In this document: positions 55,533 to 64,000 of the stretch, one piece after another
How positions within the stretch are numbered: the stretch's first letter is position 1
How the letters are laid out: the number at the start of each line of letters is the position of its first letter
Assembly: GCF_016919245.1 (NCBI RefSeq)
Contig: NZ_JAFEJA010000001.1
Coordinates: forward strand, 3,196,001-3,260,000
DNA: 64,000 nt
From: Streptomyces zhihengii
GTDB lineage: Bacteria > Actinomycetota > Actinomycetes > Streptomycetales > Streptomycetaceae
Direction of reading: 5' to 3'
The notes under the pieces: generated by a model
What the model was told of the DNA's origin: nothing
The model's input: only the letters and a program-made list of their open reading frames with translations
Database searches by the model: none
Program-made: the position numbers and the translations under genes

Positions 55533-55640
55533 GGTCCGGAGCGTAGGGGGCCCGGCCCCCGCCGCTTTCCCACGACCCGCTGCGTTCACTAGCATCGGCG
55601 CAGCCACCGATTCGACGATGTCTCAAAGGGGATCGAGTTC

Positions 55641-55940
55641 GTGTCCGTCGCACGTCGACCGCTGCTGACCGCGACCGCCGCAGGGAGCCTCCTGTGCGCG
55701 CTGTGGTTCGTCCCTTCGGCGAACGCGACCGCCGAGAGACCGGCCGCCGGCCAGGAGCGGGCGCAGGACGCCGCCGCCCGGGCCGCGGCCGCCGAGGCCG
55801 CCGGCGAGGAGCTGCGGCTCGCGGACACAGGTGCCGGGATGGACACCACGCCGTACGTGATCGGCGGCTCGGCCTTCCTCGCGATCGGAGCGGGCTTCGT
55901 GGCGTACTCGGTGCGCCGGAGCCACGCCTACGCGCTCTGA
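55641..55940 (+). CDS. Small LAxTG-motif cell-wall-anchored protein (class E sortase substrate)
   Basis: 99 residues from GTG 55641 (GGGGATCGAG upstream). Signal peptide (TATAAGSLLCALWFVPSANA), a short Ala/Glu/Arg helix, then the sorting signal LADTG (residues about 62-66), a membrane helix (YVIGGSAFLAIGAGFVAYSV) and a positive tail RRSHAYAL. LAxTG is the motif preferred by Streptomyces class E sortases. No sortase gene is nearby. The last codons form the first unit of a tandem repeat continuing past the stop. Confidence 0.82.
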   Translation: MSVARRPLLTATAAGSLLCALWFVPSANATAERPAAGQERAQDAAARAAAAEAAGEELRLADTGAGMDTTPYVIGGSAFLAIGAGFVAYSVRRSHAYAL

Positions 55941-56056
55941 GGGCACTCCCCGCGAGCCACGCCCGCGCGCTCCGATGGCACTCCCCGCGAGCCACGCCTA
56001 CGCGCTCCGAGGACTTCCCCGGAGCCACGCCCGCGCGCTCCGAGGGCACTCCCCCG
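55919..56056. repeat. 33-35-bp minisatellite starting inside the LAxTG gene
   Basis: Four units beginning GAGCCACGCC at 55919, 55954, 55989 and 56022; each is about 35 bases (third 33). The first unit contains the last codons and stop of the LAxTG gene, so the array grew from the 3' end of the gene. Further on (56152-56187) short GCGTCAGGC repeats occur just before the hutH stop. Confidence 0.85.
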
Positions 56057-56184
56057 CACCGCCGTGCCGCCGGGCACCCGCCCCCGCGCGTCCGCCCCGG
56101 GCCGCGGGAGGCGGACCGGGGCGGCGCGGGGCCCGGGAGGCCCCAGGCCCCAGACGTCAGGCGTCAGGCGTCAGGCCCCAGGCG

Positions 56185-57732
56185 TCAGGCCAGGGGGCCC
56201 GTCACGGGCTCCACGGCCGCGAGGAGCCTGCCGTCCCGCACGAAGGCGTCCGCGGCCTCCAGGTCGGGCGCGAGGAAGCGGTCGGGGCCGGGGCCCTCGA
56301 CGCCGGCGGCCCGCAGGGCGGCGATGGCCGCCCGGGAGGCCGGGGCCGGCGTCAGATGGCGGCGCAGCTCGATGGCCCGGGTCGCCGCGTACAGCTCGAC
56401 GGCGACGATCCGGTTGAGGTTGCCGATCGCGGTGCGCAGCTTGCGCGCGGCGGACCAGCCCATGGAGACGTGGTCCTCCTGCATCGCGGAGGACGGGATG
56501 GAGTCGGCCGACGCCGGGACGGCGAGCCGCTTCATCTCGCTGACCAGGGCGGCCTGCGTGTACTGGGCGATCATCAGACCGGAGTCGACGCCCGCGTCGT
56601 CCGCGAGGAACGGCGGCAGGCCGTGCGAGCGGTTCTTGTCGAGCAGCCGGTCCGTGCGGCGCTCGGCGATGGATCCGAGGTCCGCGGCGGCGATGGCGAG
56701 GAAGTCGAGCACGTACGCGACGGGCGCGCCGTGGAAGTTGCCGTTGGACTCGACGCGGCCGTCGGGCAGGATCACCGGGTTGTCGACGGCGGAGGCGAGC
56801 TCGCGGTCGGCGACGAGGCGGGCGTGGGCCATGGTGTCCCGGCCCGCGCCCGCGACCTGCGGGGCGCAGCGCACGGAGTAGGCGTCCTGGACGCGCGGCG
56901 CCTCCTCCTCCTGGAAGTGGCCGGTGAGGCCGGAGCCCTCCAGGACGGCGAGCATGTTGGCCGCGGACGCGCCCTGGCCGGGGTGCGGCCGGATGGCGTG
57001 CAGTTCGGGGGCGAGGACCCGGGCGGTGCCGAGCAGGGCCTCCAGGGAGAGGGCCGCGGTGACGTCGGCGGACTTGTAGAGCCGTTCGAGGTCGGCGAGG
57101 GCCATGATCAGCATGCCGAGCATGCCGTCGGTGCCGTTGAGGAGGGCGAGGCCCTCCTTCTCGCGCAGCTCGACGGGCTGGATGCCGTGGGCGGCGAGCA
57201 GCTCGCCGGCGGGCCGCACGGTGCCGTCGGGGCCCTCGGCGTCGCCCTCGCCCATGAGGGCCAGGGCGCAGTGCGAGAGCGGTGCGAGGTCGCCGGAGCA
57301 GCCGAGGGAGCCGTACTCGTGGACGACGGGCGTGATGCCCGCGTTCAGCAGGTCGGCCATGGTCTGCGCGACCTCGGGGCGGACGCCGGTGCGGCCGGAG
57401 CAGACGGTCTTCAGGCGCAGGAACATCAGCGCGCGCACGACCTCGCGCTCGACGCGCGGCCCCATGCCGGCGGCGTGCGAGCGGACGATGTTGCGCTGGA
57501 GCTGGGCACGCAGCTCGGGGCTGATGTGCCGGGTGGCCAGGGCGCCGAAGCCGGTGGAGACGCCGTAGACGGGCTCGGGCTTGGCGGCCAGGGCGTCCAC
57601 GACGGCACGGGCCGCGGCGAGCGCGGCGACGGCTTCGGCGGCGATCTCGACGCGGGCGTCCCGGCGGGCCACGGCGACGACGTCATCGGCGGTGGTACCG
57701 GACGTCCCCACCACCACAGTGTGCATATCCAT
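56185..57732 (-). CDS. hutH: Histidine ammonia-lyase
   Basis: 515 residues. Deaminates histidine to urocanate, the first step of the Hut pathway. The MIO cofactor forms from the triad in GSLGCSGDLAPLSH, where Cys replaces the usual Ala, as in other Streptomyces HutH. VYGVSTGFGALA, SVRCAPQV-like and GNFHGAPVAY motifs are intact. The start MDMHTVVVGTSG at 57732 coincides with the predicted transcription start. Other hut genes are not in this window. Confidence 0.95.
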   Translation of the reverse strand: MDMHTVVVGTSGTTADDVVAVARRDARVEIAAEAVAALAAARAVVDALAAKPEPVYGVSTGFGALATRHISPELRAQLQRNIVRSHAAGMGPRVEREVVRALMFLRLKTVCSGRTGVRPEVAQTMADLLNAGITPVVHEYGSLGCSGDLAPLSHCALALMGEGDAEGPDGTVRPAGELLAAHGIQPVELREKEGLALLNGTDGMLGMLIMALADLERLYKSADVTAALSLEALLGTARVLAPELHAIRPHPGQGASAANMLAVLEGSGLTGHFQEEEAPRVQDAYSVRCAPQVAGAGRDTMAHARLVADRELASAVDNPVILPDGRVESNGNFHGAPVAYVLDFLAIAAADLGSIAERRTDRLLDKNRSHGLPPFLADDAGVDSGLMIAQYTQAALVSEMKRLAVPASADSIPSSAMQEDHVSMGWSAARKLRTAIGNLNRIVAVELYAATRAIELRRHLTPAPASRAAIAALRAAGVEGPGPDRFLAPDLEAADAFVRDGRLLAAVEPVTGPLA

Positions 57733-57739
57733 ATTCAGA

Positions 57740-57768
57740 AGCCTACGGACTGAATCCCAACCTGTCAC
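57740..57768 (-). promoter_or_regulatory. hutH promoter
   Basis: On the minus strand: -35 GTGACA (57763-57768), 17-base spacer, -10 TAGGCT (57740-57745). The start point would fall at about 57733-57732, on the hutH ATG, so the message is expected to be leaderless or nearly so. Confidence 0.65.
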
Positions 57769-57858
57769 CAGTAGTCGCCGGTTCCGCCCCTTACGGCCCG
57801 GCCGCACGCCGCCGGCCTGCGCGGACGTCCGCGCCGTGCCCCGGGGCGGGCGGCGGCG

Positions 57859-59031
57859 TCAGGGCTCGCTCCAGGGCTCCCGGGCCTCGGCGTCGTCCTC
57901 CGGGCTGGCGTCACGGAAGCGGCGGCGGTCCTGCGGGGCGCGCGGCGGGGAGTCGGCGAGCCGCAGCACCGTGCCGTCCCGGCCGGCCACCACGGGGCCC
58001 GGCGAGCGCGCCGCCTTGGCCCGGTACTGCGCGGCATCGGCCAGCCGGAACAGCCGGCGGCCGGAGACCACCTGCCCGATCGGGTCGCCGGTCGACGCGA
58101 CCCCGCAGGCGACACCGGCGCCGAGTTCCAGCTCTCCGGCCCGTACGCACAGTTCGGCGGCGGCCGCGATCACGTCGTCGGCGGGCGGCCCCTCGGCCAC
58201 CAGGCAGAACTCGTCACCCCCGAGACGGGCCGCGAGAGCCCCCGGCAGCACCGCGCCGCAGCGCGAGAGCACCGAGCCGAACCGTTCCAGCAGACGGTCC
58301 CCGACGGAGTGGCCCAGGGTGTCGTTGACCTGCTTGAGCCCGTTCAGGTCGCACACCACCAGACTGACGACGACACCGTCCCTGCGGTGCCGCTCCAGCG
58401 CCTCGTCCAGCCGGCTGTCCACGGCCCGGCGGTTGGCGAGTCCGGTGAGCGGGTCGGTGAAGGCGAGCCGGCGGACCTCCTCCAGCCGCTCGGTCTGGGC
58501 GATGCCGGCGGCCACGACGGAGGCGAGGACGGCCGCGAAGTCGGCGTCCTCGCGGCCGTACACGGGCGCGCCGACCGGCCGGGCCACGTACAGCTCGCCC
58601 CAGGCCCGCCCGTGCAGCACGATCGGGGCGACCACGCAGCAGCCGCGGCGGCGGCGGCGCAGGGCGGAGACGCGCTGGTGGCAGTAGCCGTGGCCGTCGG
58701 TGGCGGGCCCGTCGGCGGTCTCCACCCAGGCGTCCGGCTCGCCGCCGCCGGCCCACTGCTCGTGGAGGAACTCGGTGATCTCGGGGAAACGATTCACCGG
58801 GTAGGTCTCGGACTCGGGGAACTCCTCCTCGCCCTCGGCCCGTTGCCCGGCGTTGACGAGCACCTTGAGCCGGCCGCGCTCCCTCTCCCAGACGGAGAGC
58901 GCCCCGAAGGTGCTGTCGAGCGCGACACACGCCCCGAGCGCCGCGGCCCGCCAGGACTCGCGAGGAGTGTGGGCGGCCGCCATCGCCTGCGCCAGTGCCA
59001 CCACGGCCCGCAGCCGCCGATCCTCAGCCAT
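57859..59031 (-). CDS. GAF-GGDEF diguanylate cyclase (CdgD-like)
   Basis: 390 residues. An N-terminal GAF-like domain (about 15-180; VALDSTFGALSVWERERG, GRAWGELYVARPVG) is followed by a GGDEF domain with RLAFTDPLTGLANRR and an intact ARLGGDEFCL active site. No RxxD inhibitory site is found at the usual place before GGDEF, and no EAL domain follows, so it should be a soluble c-di-GMP synthase without product inhibition. c-di-GMP controls BldD and development in Streptomyces. By position next to hutH it corresponds to the S. coelicolor cdgD locus (from memory). GTG 59034 is an alternative start. Confidence 0.87.
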   Translation of the reverse strand: MAEDRRLRAVVALAQAMAAAHTPRESWRAAALGACVALDSTFGALSVWERERGRLKVLVNAGQRAEGEEEFPESETYPVNRFPEITEFLHEQWAGGGEPDAWVETADGPATDGHGYCHQRVSALRRRRRGCCVVAPIVLHGRAWGELYVARPVGAPVYGREDADFAAVLASVVAAGIAQTERLEEVRRLAFTDPLTGLANRRAVDSRLDEALERHRRDGVVVSLVVCDLNGLKQVNDTLGHSVGDRLLERFGSVLSRCGAVLPGALAARLGGDEFCLVAEGPPADDVIAAAAELCVRAGELELGAGVACGVASTGDPIGQVVSGRRLFRLADAAQYRAKAARSPGPVVAGRDGTVLRLADSPPRAPQDRRRFRDASPEDDAEAREPWSEP

Positions 59032-59081
59032 CACCCCAGCTTAGGGAGCTTTGCCCCGCTTTGAGCGGTGACGCGGGCTAC

Positions 59082-59411
59082 TCCAGCCCGCCCGGCGATC
59101 GAGGACACGGCCGCAGGCCGCACCCAACCCACCGGCACGCACCGCCCCCGCCCACACAACCCGCCCCGGCGGGGCACCGCCCCGCACCCCGCGCCTCAAA
59201 CGCCGGCGGGGCTGAAGAAAGCCAAGGGGCTACTCGCCCGGAACGGGGCACCTCCAGCCCGCCCGGCGATCGCGGACACGGCCGCAGGCCGCACCCCACC
59301 CACCGGACGCGCACCGCCCCCGCCCACACACCCCGGTCCAGCGGGGCTCCGCCCCGCACCCCGCGCCTCGAACGCCGGCGGGGCTGAAGAAGGCCAGGGG
59401 CTACTCGCCGG
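59082..59411. repeat. 171-bp tandem direct repeat
   Basis: The segment starting TCCAGCCCGCCCGGCGATCG at 59082 recurs at 59253 with few changes; each copy ends in GGGGCTGAAGAA...GGGGCTACTCGCC. The second copy runs into the 3' end of the enoyl-CoA hydratase gene (its stop at 59401-59403 lies in the repeat), so the unit contains the gene's last codons. It fills the ~370-base gap 59032-59400. The GGCGGGGCTGAAG words resemble dispersed Streptomyces intergenic repeats. Confidence 0.85.
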
Positions 59412-60201
59412 GCCAGGACGGGCGGCGCTTGGCGTTGAAGGCGGCGACGCCCTCCGCGCGGTCGCCGGAGAAGGCGGTGGCACGCCAGGCGGCGTCCTCG
59501 ACCTCCAGGCCGGCGCGCAGGTCGAGCCCCTGGCCCAGGCGCATCGCCTTCTTCGCGTTGCGCAGCCCCACCGGCGAGTTGACGGCGATCCGGGCGGCCA
59601 GCGCGAGGGCCTCGGTGCGGGCGTCGTCGGCGAGGACGTCGACGAGGCCCAGCTCGCGGGCCTCCGCCGCCTCCACCTTGCGCGCGGTGAAGACGAGCTC
59701 CGCGGCGCGCGCCGCCCCGACGCGCCGGGGCAGGAGCTGGGTGCCGCCGCCCCCGGGGATGACGCCCACGGAGACCTCGGGCAGCCCCACCACCGCGGTC
59801 GCGTCGGCGACGATCACGTCGCAGGAGAGCGCCAGCTCGAACCCGCCGCCGAGGGCGAAGCCGTGCACGGCGGCGACGGTGGGCATGGGCAGCTCCAGCA
59901 CGCCGGTGTAGGCGCCGCGCGCCGTGGGGCGCTGGCGCACCAGGTCGGCGTCGGAGAAGGAGTTGCGCTCCTTGAGGTCGGCGCCCACGCAGAACGCGCG
60001 CTCGTTGCTGGAGGTCAGCACGGTGACGCGGACGTCCCGGTCGGCGGCGAGGGCCGCGCAGGCCGCGCCGATGGAGACGGCCATGTCGGTCGACACGGCG
60101 TTCATGGCCTTCGGCCGGTCCAGCACCAGCTCGGCGACATGGCCCTGCTCGTGCCTGCGTACCGCGACGAACTCCCCGAACCTCTGCTCGGACTCCGGCA
60201 T
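59401..60201 (-). CDS. Enoyl-CoA hydratase/isomerase family protein
   Basis: 266 residues, crotonase fold: RPKAMNAVS, the oxyanion-hole segment CVGADLKER and HGFALGGGFELALSCD, followed by LPEVSVGVIPGGGGTQLLPR with the two catalytic Glu positions of hydratases represented (E in GGGFELAL is displaced; E in LPEVSVG kept). GGGAGG lies 11 bases before the ATG. Substrate undetermined, probably short-chain acyl-CoA in fatty or branched-chain acid catabolism. Confidence 0.9.
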   Translation of the reverse strand: MPESEQRFGEFVAVRRHEQGHVAELVLDRPKAMNAVSTDMAVSIGAACAALAADRDVRVTVLTSSNERAFCVGADLKERNSFSDADLVRQRPTARGAYTGVLELPMPTVAAVHGFALGGGFELALSCDVIVADATAVVGLPEVSVGVIPGGGGTQLLPRRVGAARAAELVFTARKVEAAEARELGLVDVLADDARTEALALAARIAVNSPVGLRNAKKAMRLGQGLDLRAGLEVEDAAWRATAFSGDRAEGVAAFNAKRRPSWPGE

Positions 60202-60312
60202 GACGGCCCACCCTCCCGGTTAACGATGGTTCACAGGGATCATAGGACCCGCCGCCGGCCGTCCGGGAGACGCCCGCCCTCAGCCCGCCCTCAGCCCGCC
60301 GTCAGCCCGCCG

Positions 60313-61494
60313 TCAGCCCGCCGGCCTGCGCCCCAGCAGCCACGGCTCCACCACGCCGAGACCGCGCACCGGGCGCTGCCACATCGGCTGGAGTCCGTAG
60401 CGGTACGGCGAGGGCTCGTCGCTCTCCTTCTCCGCGGCGGCGGCCTCCGTCTCGGACGCGGGGGCGTCCCCCGTCCTGATCAGCTCCTCCGCGAAGGCGC
60501 CGTCCACCAGCACGGCGTCCTTCGGCGCTATCGAGGTGAGCCGGCTCGCCAGGTTCACCGTGGTGCCGAAGACGTCGCCCATGCGGGTGGTGACCGTGCC
60601 GAAGGCGATGCCCACGCGCAGCGCCGGCATCGTCTCGTCCTGGGTCATCGCGTCGATCAGCCGGAGCGCGATCTCGGCGGCGGTGCGCGCGTCGTCCGCC
60701 GCGTAGAGGACCTCGTCGCCGAGGGTCTTGATCAGCCGGCCGCCGTGCGCGGCCACCAGGTCGGCGCAGGTGGTCTCGAACGATTCGACCAGCTCGCCCA
60801 GTTCCTCCTCCTCCAGGCGGCGGGTCAGCCGGGTGAAGCCCACGAGGTCGGCGAAGCCGACGGCCAGCCGGCGGTCGACCATCTCCTCGTCGTCGGCGGC
60901 CTGCACCACGCGGCCGGTGGCCGCGGCGAGCTGGCGCCGCCAGACGTAGACGAGGAACTCCTCCAGCTCCGGCAGCAGCAGCTCGACCAGGGGGTAGGTG
61001 ACCTCGGTGCGGGTCATGCCCGGCTCGGGCGGCTCGGTGAGGCCCTCCAGGAACGAGTCGATCTGCCACTCGGCCAGCCGGGCGGTGGTCTGCCCGGTGG
61101 AGCGCGCGACCTGGATCGCCATCGGCTCGCTCAGCAGCCCCGCCTCCACGAGACCGGCGAGCCGCCGCAGGGCGAGCACGTCGGCCTCGGTGAGGGCCTT
61201 GGCCTGGCCGATGTCGGCGAAGCCCATGGCGCGCCAGAAGCGCGAGGCCAGGTCCATGGAGACACCGGCCGTGCGGGCGGCCTGGAAGGGGGTGTAGCGG
61301 CGCTCGGCGCCGAGGATGAGCTGTTCCAGCCGGATGGCCAGCGGGTCGTCGGACGGCTCCGCCGTGTGGTCGACCTCGTGGTGCGGCGGGTGCACGGCCC
61401 CCTGGGAGCCCGATGACGCCGAGGACGCGCCCTGGGACCCGGAGTCCCGCGGCGGCTGCGCGCCCGCGCCGGAAGTGGTGTCGTCGACGGTCAC
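60313..61494 (-). CDS. cya: Class III adenylate cyclase
   Basis: 393 residues. The C-terminal catalytic domain (about 205-335) carries the metal-binding start VGFADLVGFTRL, TLGDEVLYAAD and GTTVNLASRLTS, matching class III nucleotidyl cyclases; Streptomyces Cya makes cAMP needed for germination and differentiation. The N-terminal part (RYTPFQAARTAGVSMDLASRFWRAMGFADI) is the adenylate-cyclase regulatory domain typical of actinomycetes. No membrane segment. GTG start 61494. Confidence 0.9.
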   Translation of the reverse strand: MTVDDTTSGAGAQPPRDSGSQGASSASSGSQGAVHPPHHEVDHTAEPSDDPLAIRLEQLILGAERRYTPFQAARTAGVSMDLASRFWRAMGFADIGQAKALTEADVLALRRLAGLVEAGLLSEPMAIQVARSTGQTTARLAEWQIDSFLEGLTEPPEPGMTRTEVTYPLVELLLPELEEFLVYVWRRQLAAATGRVVQAADDEEMVDRRLAVGFADLVGFTRLTRRLEEEELGELVESFETTCADLVAAHGGRLIKTLGDEVLYAADDARTAAEIALRLIDAMTQDETMPALRVGIAFGTVTTRMGDVFGTTVNLASRLTSIAPKDAVLVDGAFAEELIRTGDAPASETEAAAAEKESDEPSPYRYGLQPMWQRPVRGLGVVEPWLLGRRPAG

Positions 61495-61712
61495 CAGCCG
61501 CCTCCTGCCCGTTCCCTGCGCACGTACCTGCCGATCTGTCGCTCGATCGCCTCAACGATACGGCAGGTGTGCCCCAGCTCACGTCCCGGCGGCGGACCCG
61601 TCCCCCGCCGTATCCGGTATACGCCGTACGCGGTGCGTGCCCACGGCGCGCGGGCGCGGCGGCGGTGCGCGGCCACGGCCCGCCCCCGGCGGGGACGGGC
61701 CGCGCGCGGAGG

Positions 61713-62579
61713 TCAGGCGGGGCGCAGATGGACGATGTCGCCCGCGCCGACCGTGGTCCGGGTGCCGTCGGGCAGGGCGATGACCAGGCGGCCGTCGCCG
61801 TCGATCGCGACGGCCTCGCCCGTGGCCGAGGTGCCGCCCGGGAGCTCGGCGCGGACGGTGCGGCCGAGGGTCGCGCAGCCCGCCGCGTAGGCCGCCTGGA
61901 GCCCGGACGCGGCCGGGTCGCCGCCCGCCGCGCGCCATTCGCCGTACCAGTGCTCCAGGGAGCGCAGCACGGCCCGCAGCAGCGGGTCGCGGTCGGTGGA
62001 GACGGCGTCCGCCAGGGCGAGCGAGCCCGCCGCGGGCACCGGGAGTTCCCCGGCGCGCAGGGAGACGTTGATGCCCATGCCGAGGACGACCGCGTCCTCG
62101 CCCGCGCGCTCGGCGAGGATGCCGCCGGTCTTGCGTTCCTCGCCACGGACGGTGACCAGCAGGTCGTTGGGCCATTTGAGGGACATGTCGGTGCCGGCGG
62201 CCCGGGCGAGACCGGTGGCGGCGGCGACGCCGGCCAGCAGCGGCAGCCAGCCCCAGCGCTCGACGGGCACGCCCGCGCCGGGGCGCAGCAGCACCGAGAG
62301 GAAGATCCCGGATCGCGCCGGCGCGATCCAGCTGCGGTCCAGGCGCCCCCGTCCCGCGGTCTGCTCCTCGGCGACCAGCACCGCGCCCTCGGGCAGCTCC
62401 GCCGCCCGTGCGGCGAGGTCGGAGTTGGTCGATCCGGTCGAGGCGACCACGTCGAACGAGGTCCACAGCGAGCCGGGGACCAGCAGCCCCCGGCGGAGCG
62501 CGGGGACGTTCAGGGGAGGTCGGTCGAGGTCGGACCAGCGGCTCGCGGGTGCGCCGTCAGGCGCATTGCCTTGCGTCAT
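61713..62579 (-). CDS. birA: Biotin-[acetyl-CoA-carboxylase] ligase
   Basis: 288 residues. Catalytic core motifs STGSTNSDL, the biotinyl-AMP loop AGRGRLDRSW, and LKWPNDLLV with the lysine, then the small C-terminal SH3-like domain (VGAGDIVHLRPA end). There is no N-terminal DNA-binding domain, so it is a monofunctional ligase. Its partner substrates include biotin carboxylase complexes; the divergent neighbour is the propionyl-CoA carboxylase beta gene. Start MTQGNAPDG at 62579. Confidence 0.93.
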   Translation of the reverse strand: MTQGNAPDGAPASRWSDLDRPPLNVPALRRGLLVPGSLWTSFDVVASTGSTNSDLAARAAELPEGAVLVAEEQTAGRGRLDRSWIAPARSGIFLSVLLRPGAGVPVERWGWLPLLAGVAAATGLARAAGTDMSLKWPNDLLVTVRGEERKTGGILAERAGEDAVVLGMGINVSLRAGELPVPAAGSLALADAVSTDRDPLLRAVLRSLEHWYGEWRAAGGDPAASGLQAAYAAGCATLGRTVRAELPGGTSATGEAVAIDGDGRLVIALPDGTRTTVGAGDIVHLRPA

Positions 62580-62716
62580 GCAACCCAGACTAGGTGTGGC
62601 AAACGCCGCACTGCCGAACGGTATCCGCGCCGATACGCTACGAACCAGTAGCAACGGAACCGCTTCTTCCTTCCGTTACCGTCCGTCCCCGTGACCAGCC
62701 AGGGAGCCGCATCCCG

Positions 62717-64000
62717 ATGTCCGAGCCGGAAGCCATCGACATCCACACCACCGCGGGCAAGATCGCGGATCTTCAGCGCCGTATCGACGAGGCGACGCAC
62801 GCCGGCTCCGCGCGCGCGGTGGAAAAGCAGCACGCCAAAGGCAAGTTGACCGCCCGGGAGCGGATCGCCCTGCTGCTCGACGAGGACTCGTTCGTGGAGC
62901 TCGACGAGTTCGCCCGGCACCGCTCCATCAGTTTCGGCCTGGAGAAGACCCGCCCCTACGGGGACGGCGTGGTCACCGGCTACGGCACCGTCGACGGCCG
63001 GCCGGTGGCGGTGTTCTCGCAGGACTTCACCGTCTTCGGCGGGGCGCTCGGCGAGGTGTACGGCCAGAAGATCATCAAGGTCATGGACTTCGCGCTGAAG
63101 ACCGGCTGCCCGGTCGTCGGCATCAACGACTCCGGCGGCGCCCGCATCCAGGAGGGTGTGAGCGCGCTCGGCATGTACGGCGAGATCTTCCGCCGCAACA
63201 CCCACGCCTCGGGTGTGATCCCGCAGATCTCGCTGGTCGTCGGCCCCTGCGCGGGCGGTGCGGTCTACTCGCCCGCGATCACCGACTTCACGGTGATGGT
63301 GGACCAGACCTCGCACATGTTCATCACCGGCCCGGACGTCATCAAGACCGTCACCGGCGAGGACGTCGGCTTCGAGGAGCTCGGCGGCGCCCGCACCCAC
63401 AACACCACCTCGGGTGTGGCGCACCACATGTCGGGCGACGAGAAGGACGCGATCGAGTACGTCAAGTCGCTGCTGTCGTACCTGCCGTCGAACAACCTCT
63501 CCGAGCCCCCGTCCTTCCCCGAGACCGCCGATGTGGCCGTCAGCGACGAGGACCGGGAGCTGGACACCCTCATCCCGGACTCGGCGAACCAGCCGTACGA
63601 CATCCGCACGGTCGTCGAGCACGTCCTGGACGAGGGCGAGTTCCTGGAGACCCAGGCGCTGTTCGCGCCGAACATCGTCACCGGCTTCGGCCGTGTCGAG
63701 GGCTTCCCGGTCGGCATCGTGGCCAACCAGCCGATGCAGTTCGCCGGCTGCCTGGACATCGACGCCTCCGAGAAGGCCGCCCGCTTCGTGCGCACCTGCG
63801 ACGCGTTCAACGTGCCGGTGCTGACCTTCGTCGACGTCCCCGGCTTCCTGCCGGGCGTGGACCAGGAGTACGGCGGCATCATCCGGCGCGGCGCGAAGCT
63901 GATCTACGCGTACGCCGAGGCGACCGTCCCGCTGATCACGGTGATCACCCGCAAGGCGTTCGGCGGCGCGTACGACGTCATGGGCTCCAAGCACCTGGGC
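62717..64000 (+). CDS. pccB: Propionyl-CoA carboxylase beta chain (carboxyltransferase), 3' end outside window
   Basis: 428 codons are visible of an expected ~530. Acyl-CoA carboxyltransferase motifs: [51 protein letters not shown] and [24 protein letters not shown] and [11 protein letters not shown]. It transfers carboxyl from biotin to propionyl-CoA (or acetyl-CoA) to make methylmalonyl-CoA, a precursor for polyketides and odd-chain metabolism. GGGAGC lies upstream of ATG 62717. Divergent from birA across 137 bases. Confidence 0.95.
   Translation, partial: MSEPEAIDIHTTAGKIADLQRRIDEATHAGSARAVEKQHAKGKLTARERIALLLDEDSFVELDEFARHRSISFGLEKTRPYGDGVVTGYGTVDGRPVAVFSQDFTVFGGALGEVYGQKIIKVMDFALKTGCPVVGINDSGGARIQEGVSALGMYGEIFRRNTHASGVIPQISLVVGPCAGGAVYSPAITDFTVMVDQTSHMFITGPDVIKTVTGEDVGFEELGGARTHNTTSGVAHHMSGDEKDAIEYVKSLLSYLPSNNLSEPPSFPETADVAVSDEDRELDTLIPDSANQPYDIRTVVEHVLDEGEFLETQALFAPNIVTGFGRVEGFPVGIVANQPMQFAGCLDIDASEKAARFVRTCDAFNVPVLTFVDVPGFLPGVDQEYGGIIRRGAKLIYAYAEATVPLITVITRKAFGGAYDVMGSKHLG

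Noticed and set aside
55919..56056. CRISPR-like repeat array
   Set aside because: Direct tandem units without unique spacers; the first overlaps a coding sequence.
62576..63994. A 472-codon minus-strand frame at the right edge
   Set aside because: It is antisense to pccB, whose plus-strand frame carries all carboxyltransferase motifs and runs off the window.

Overview
The window is 64 kb of very GC-rich actinobacterial chromosome, almost certainly Streptomyces. The signs are strong third-position GC bias, many GTG and TTG starts, mycothiol metabolism (mca), Scr1-type XRE/DUF397 regulators, an AfsR/SARP regulator, a GtrA/GT2/radical-copper-oxidase locus, TAT-exported enzymes and an LAxTG sortase substrate. 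Gene order from memory resembles the S. coelicolor core chromosome (pckG ... mca-greA-ilvA-metB-msrA ... ldt-hutH-cdgD-cya-birA-pccB), interrupted by accessory segments. No tRNA, rRNA or CRISPR array was seen.

Layout. 1-2.85 kb: a TelA-family gene (cut by the edge), a lipoprotein fusing a substrate-binding domain to a VWA domain, and a small membrane protein whose 3' end is frameshifted; the three overlap. 2.9-8.9 kb: pckG, a hemolysin-III/PAQR membrane protein, and a Ser/Thr kinase fused through one membrane segment to an oligopeptide-binding domain. 8.9-15.8 kb (minus strand): three GTGA-overlapping glycosyltransferase genes (processive GT2, GT39, GT2-GtrA) followed by a secreted galactose-oxidase-like copper radical enzyme, an apparent envelope glycan synthesis and oxidation operon. 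15.9-18 kb: DUF255 thioredoxin-domain protein. 18.4-23.9 kb: accessory block with a frameshifted SARP regulator, two overlapping amidase-type genes (one with recently duplicated peptidoglycan-binding repeats, one without catalytic ligands), a PhoX-type phosphatase and a small secreted peptidoglycan-binding protein. 24-28.3 kb: argG under two overlapping ARG-box-like palindromes, a PCD-like/VOC fusion, then an XRE regulator with three tandem DUF397 genes, divergent from an anti-sigma-type ATPase. 28.4-32.5 kb: a STAND/NB-ARC-TPR ATPase, a hypothetical gene and an abnormal poly-G tract. 32.5-42.7 kb: mca, DUF4307, greA, a DrrAB-like ABC exporter with a palindrome inside its promoter, ilvA, a MarR regulator, a probably leaderless sigma-like gene with a small membrane partner, DUF1059, metB, and a minisatellite. 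41.6-45.7 kb: two paralogous membrane-anchored proteins flanking an M48-family protein whose zinc site is degenerate.

The most striking object is at 46.3-48.16 kb. A 1.83-kb element consisting essentially of one large serine recombinase gene sits inside the 3' end of msrA. It supplied a replacement C-terminus for MsrA, and the ancestral 3' end lies stranded on the other side. Both junctions share the core GTACCT, so attB and attP can be reconstructed by eye.

48.3-55.9 kb carries secreted and envelope genes: a small exported protein, a lipoprotein, a TAT-exported M23 protein lacking its first zinc histidine, a GNAT protein, an L,D-transpeptidase and an LAxTG protein followed by a 33-35-bp minisatellite. 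56-64 kb is core: hutH, a GAF-GGDEF diguanylate cyclase, a 171-bp tandem repeat, enoyl-CoA hydratase, class III adenylate cyclase, birA and pccB (cut by the edge). Two single-base G-run frameshifts and the poly-G tract suggest local sequence or assembly errors, so those places should be read cautiously.
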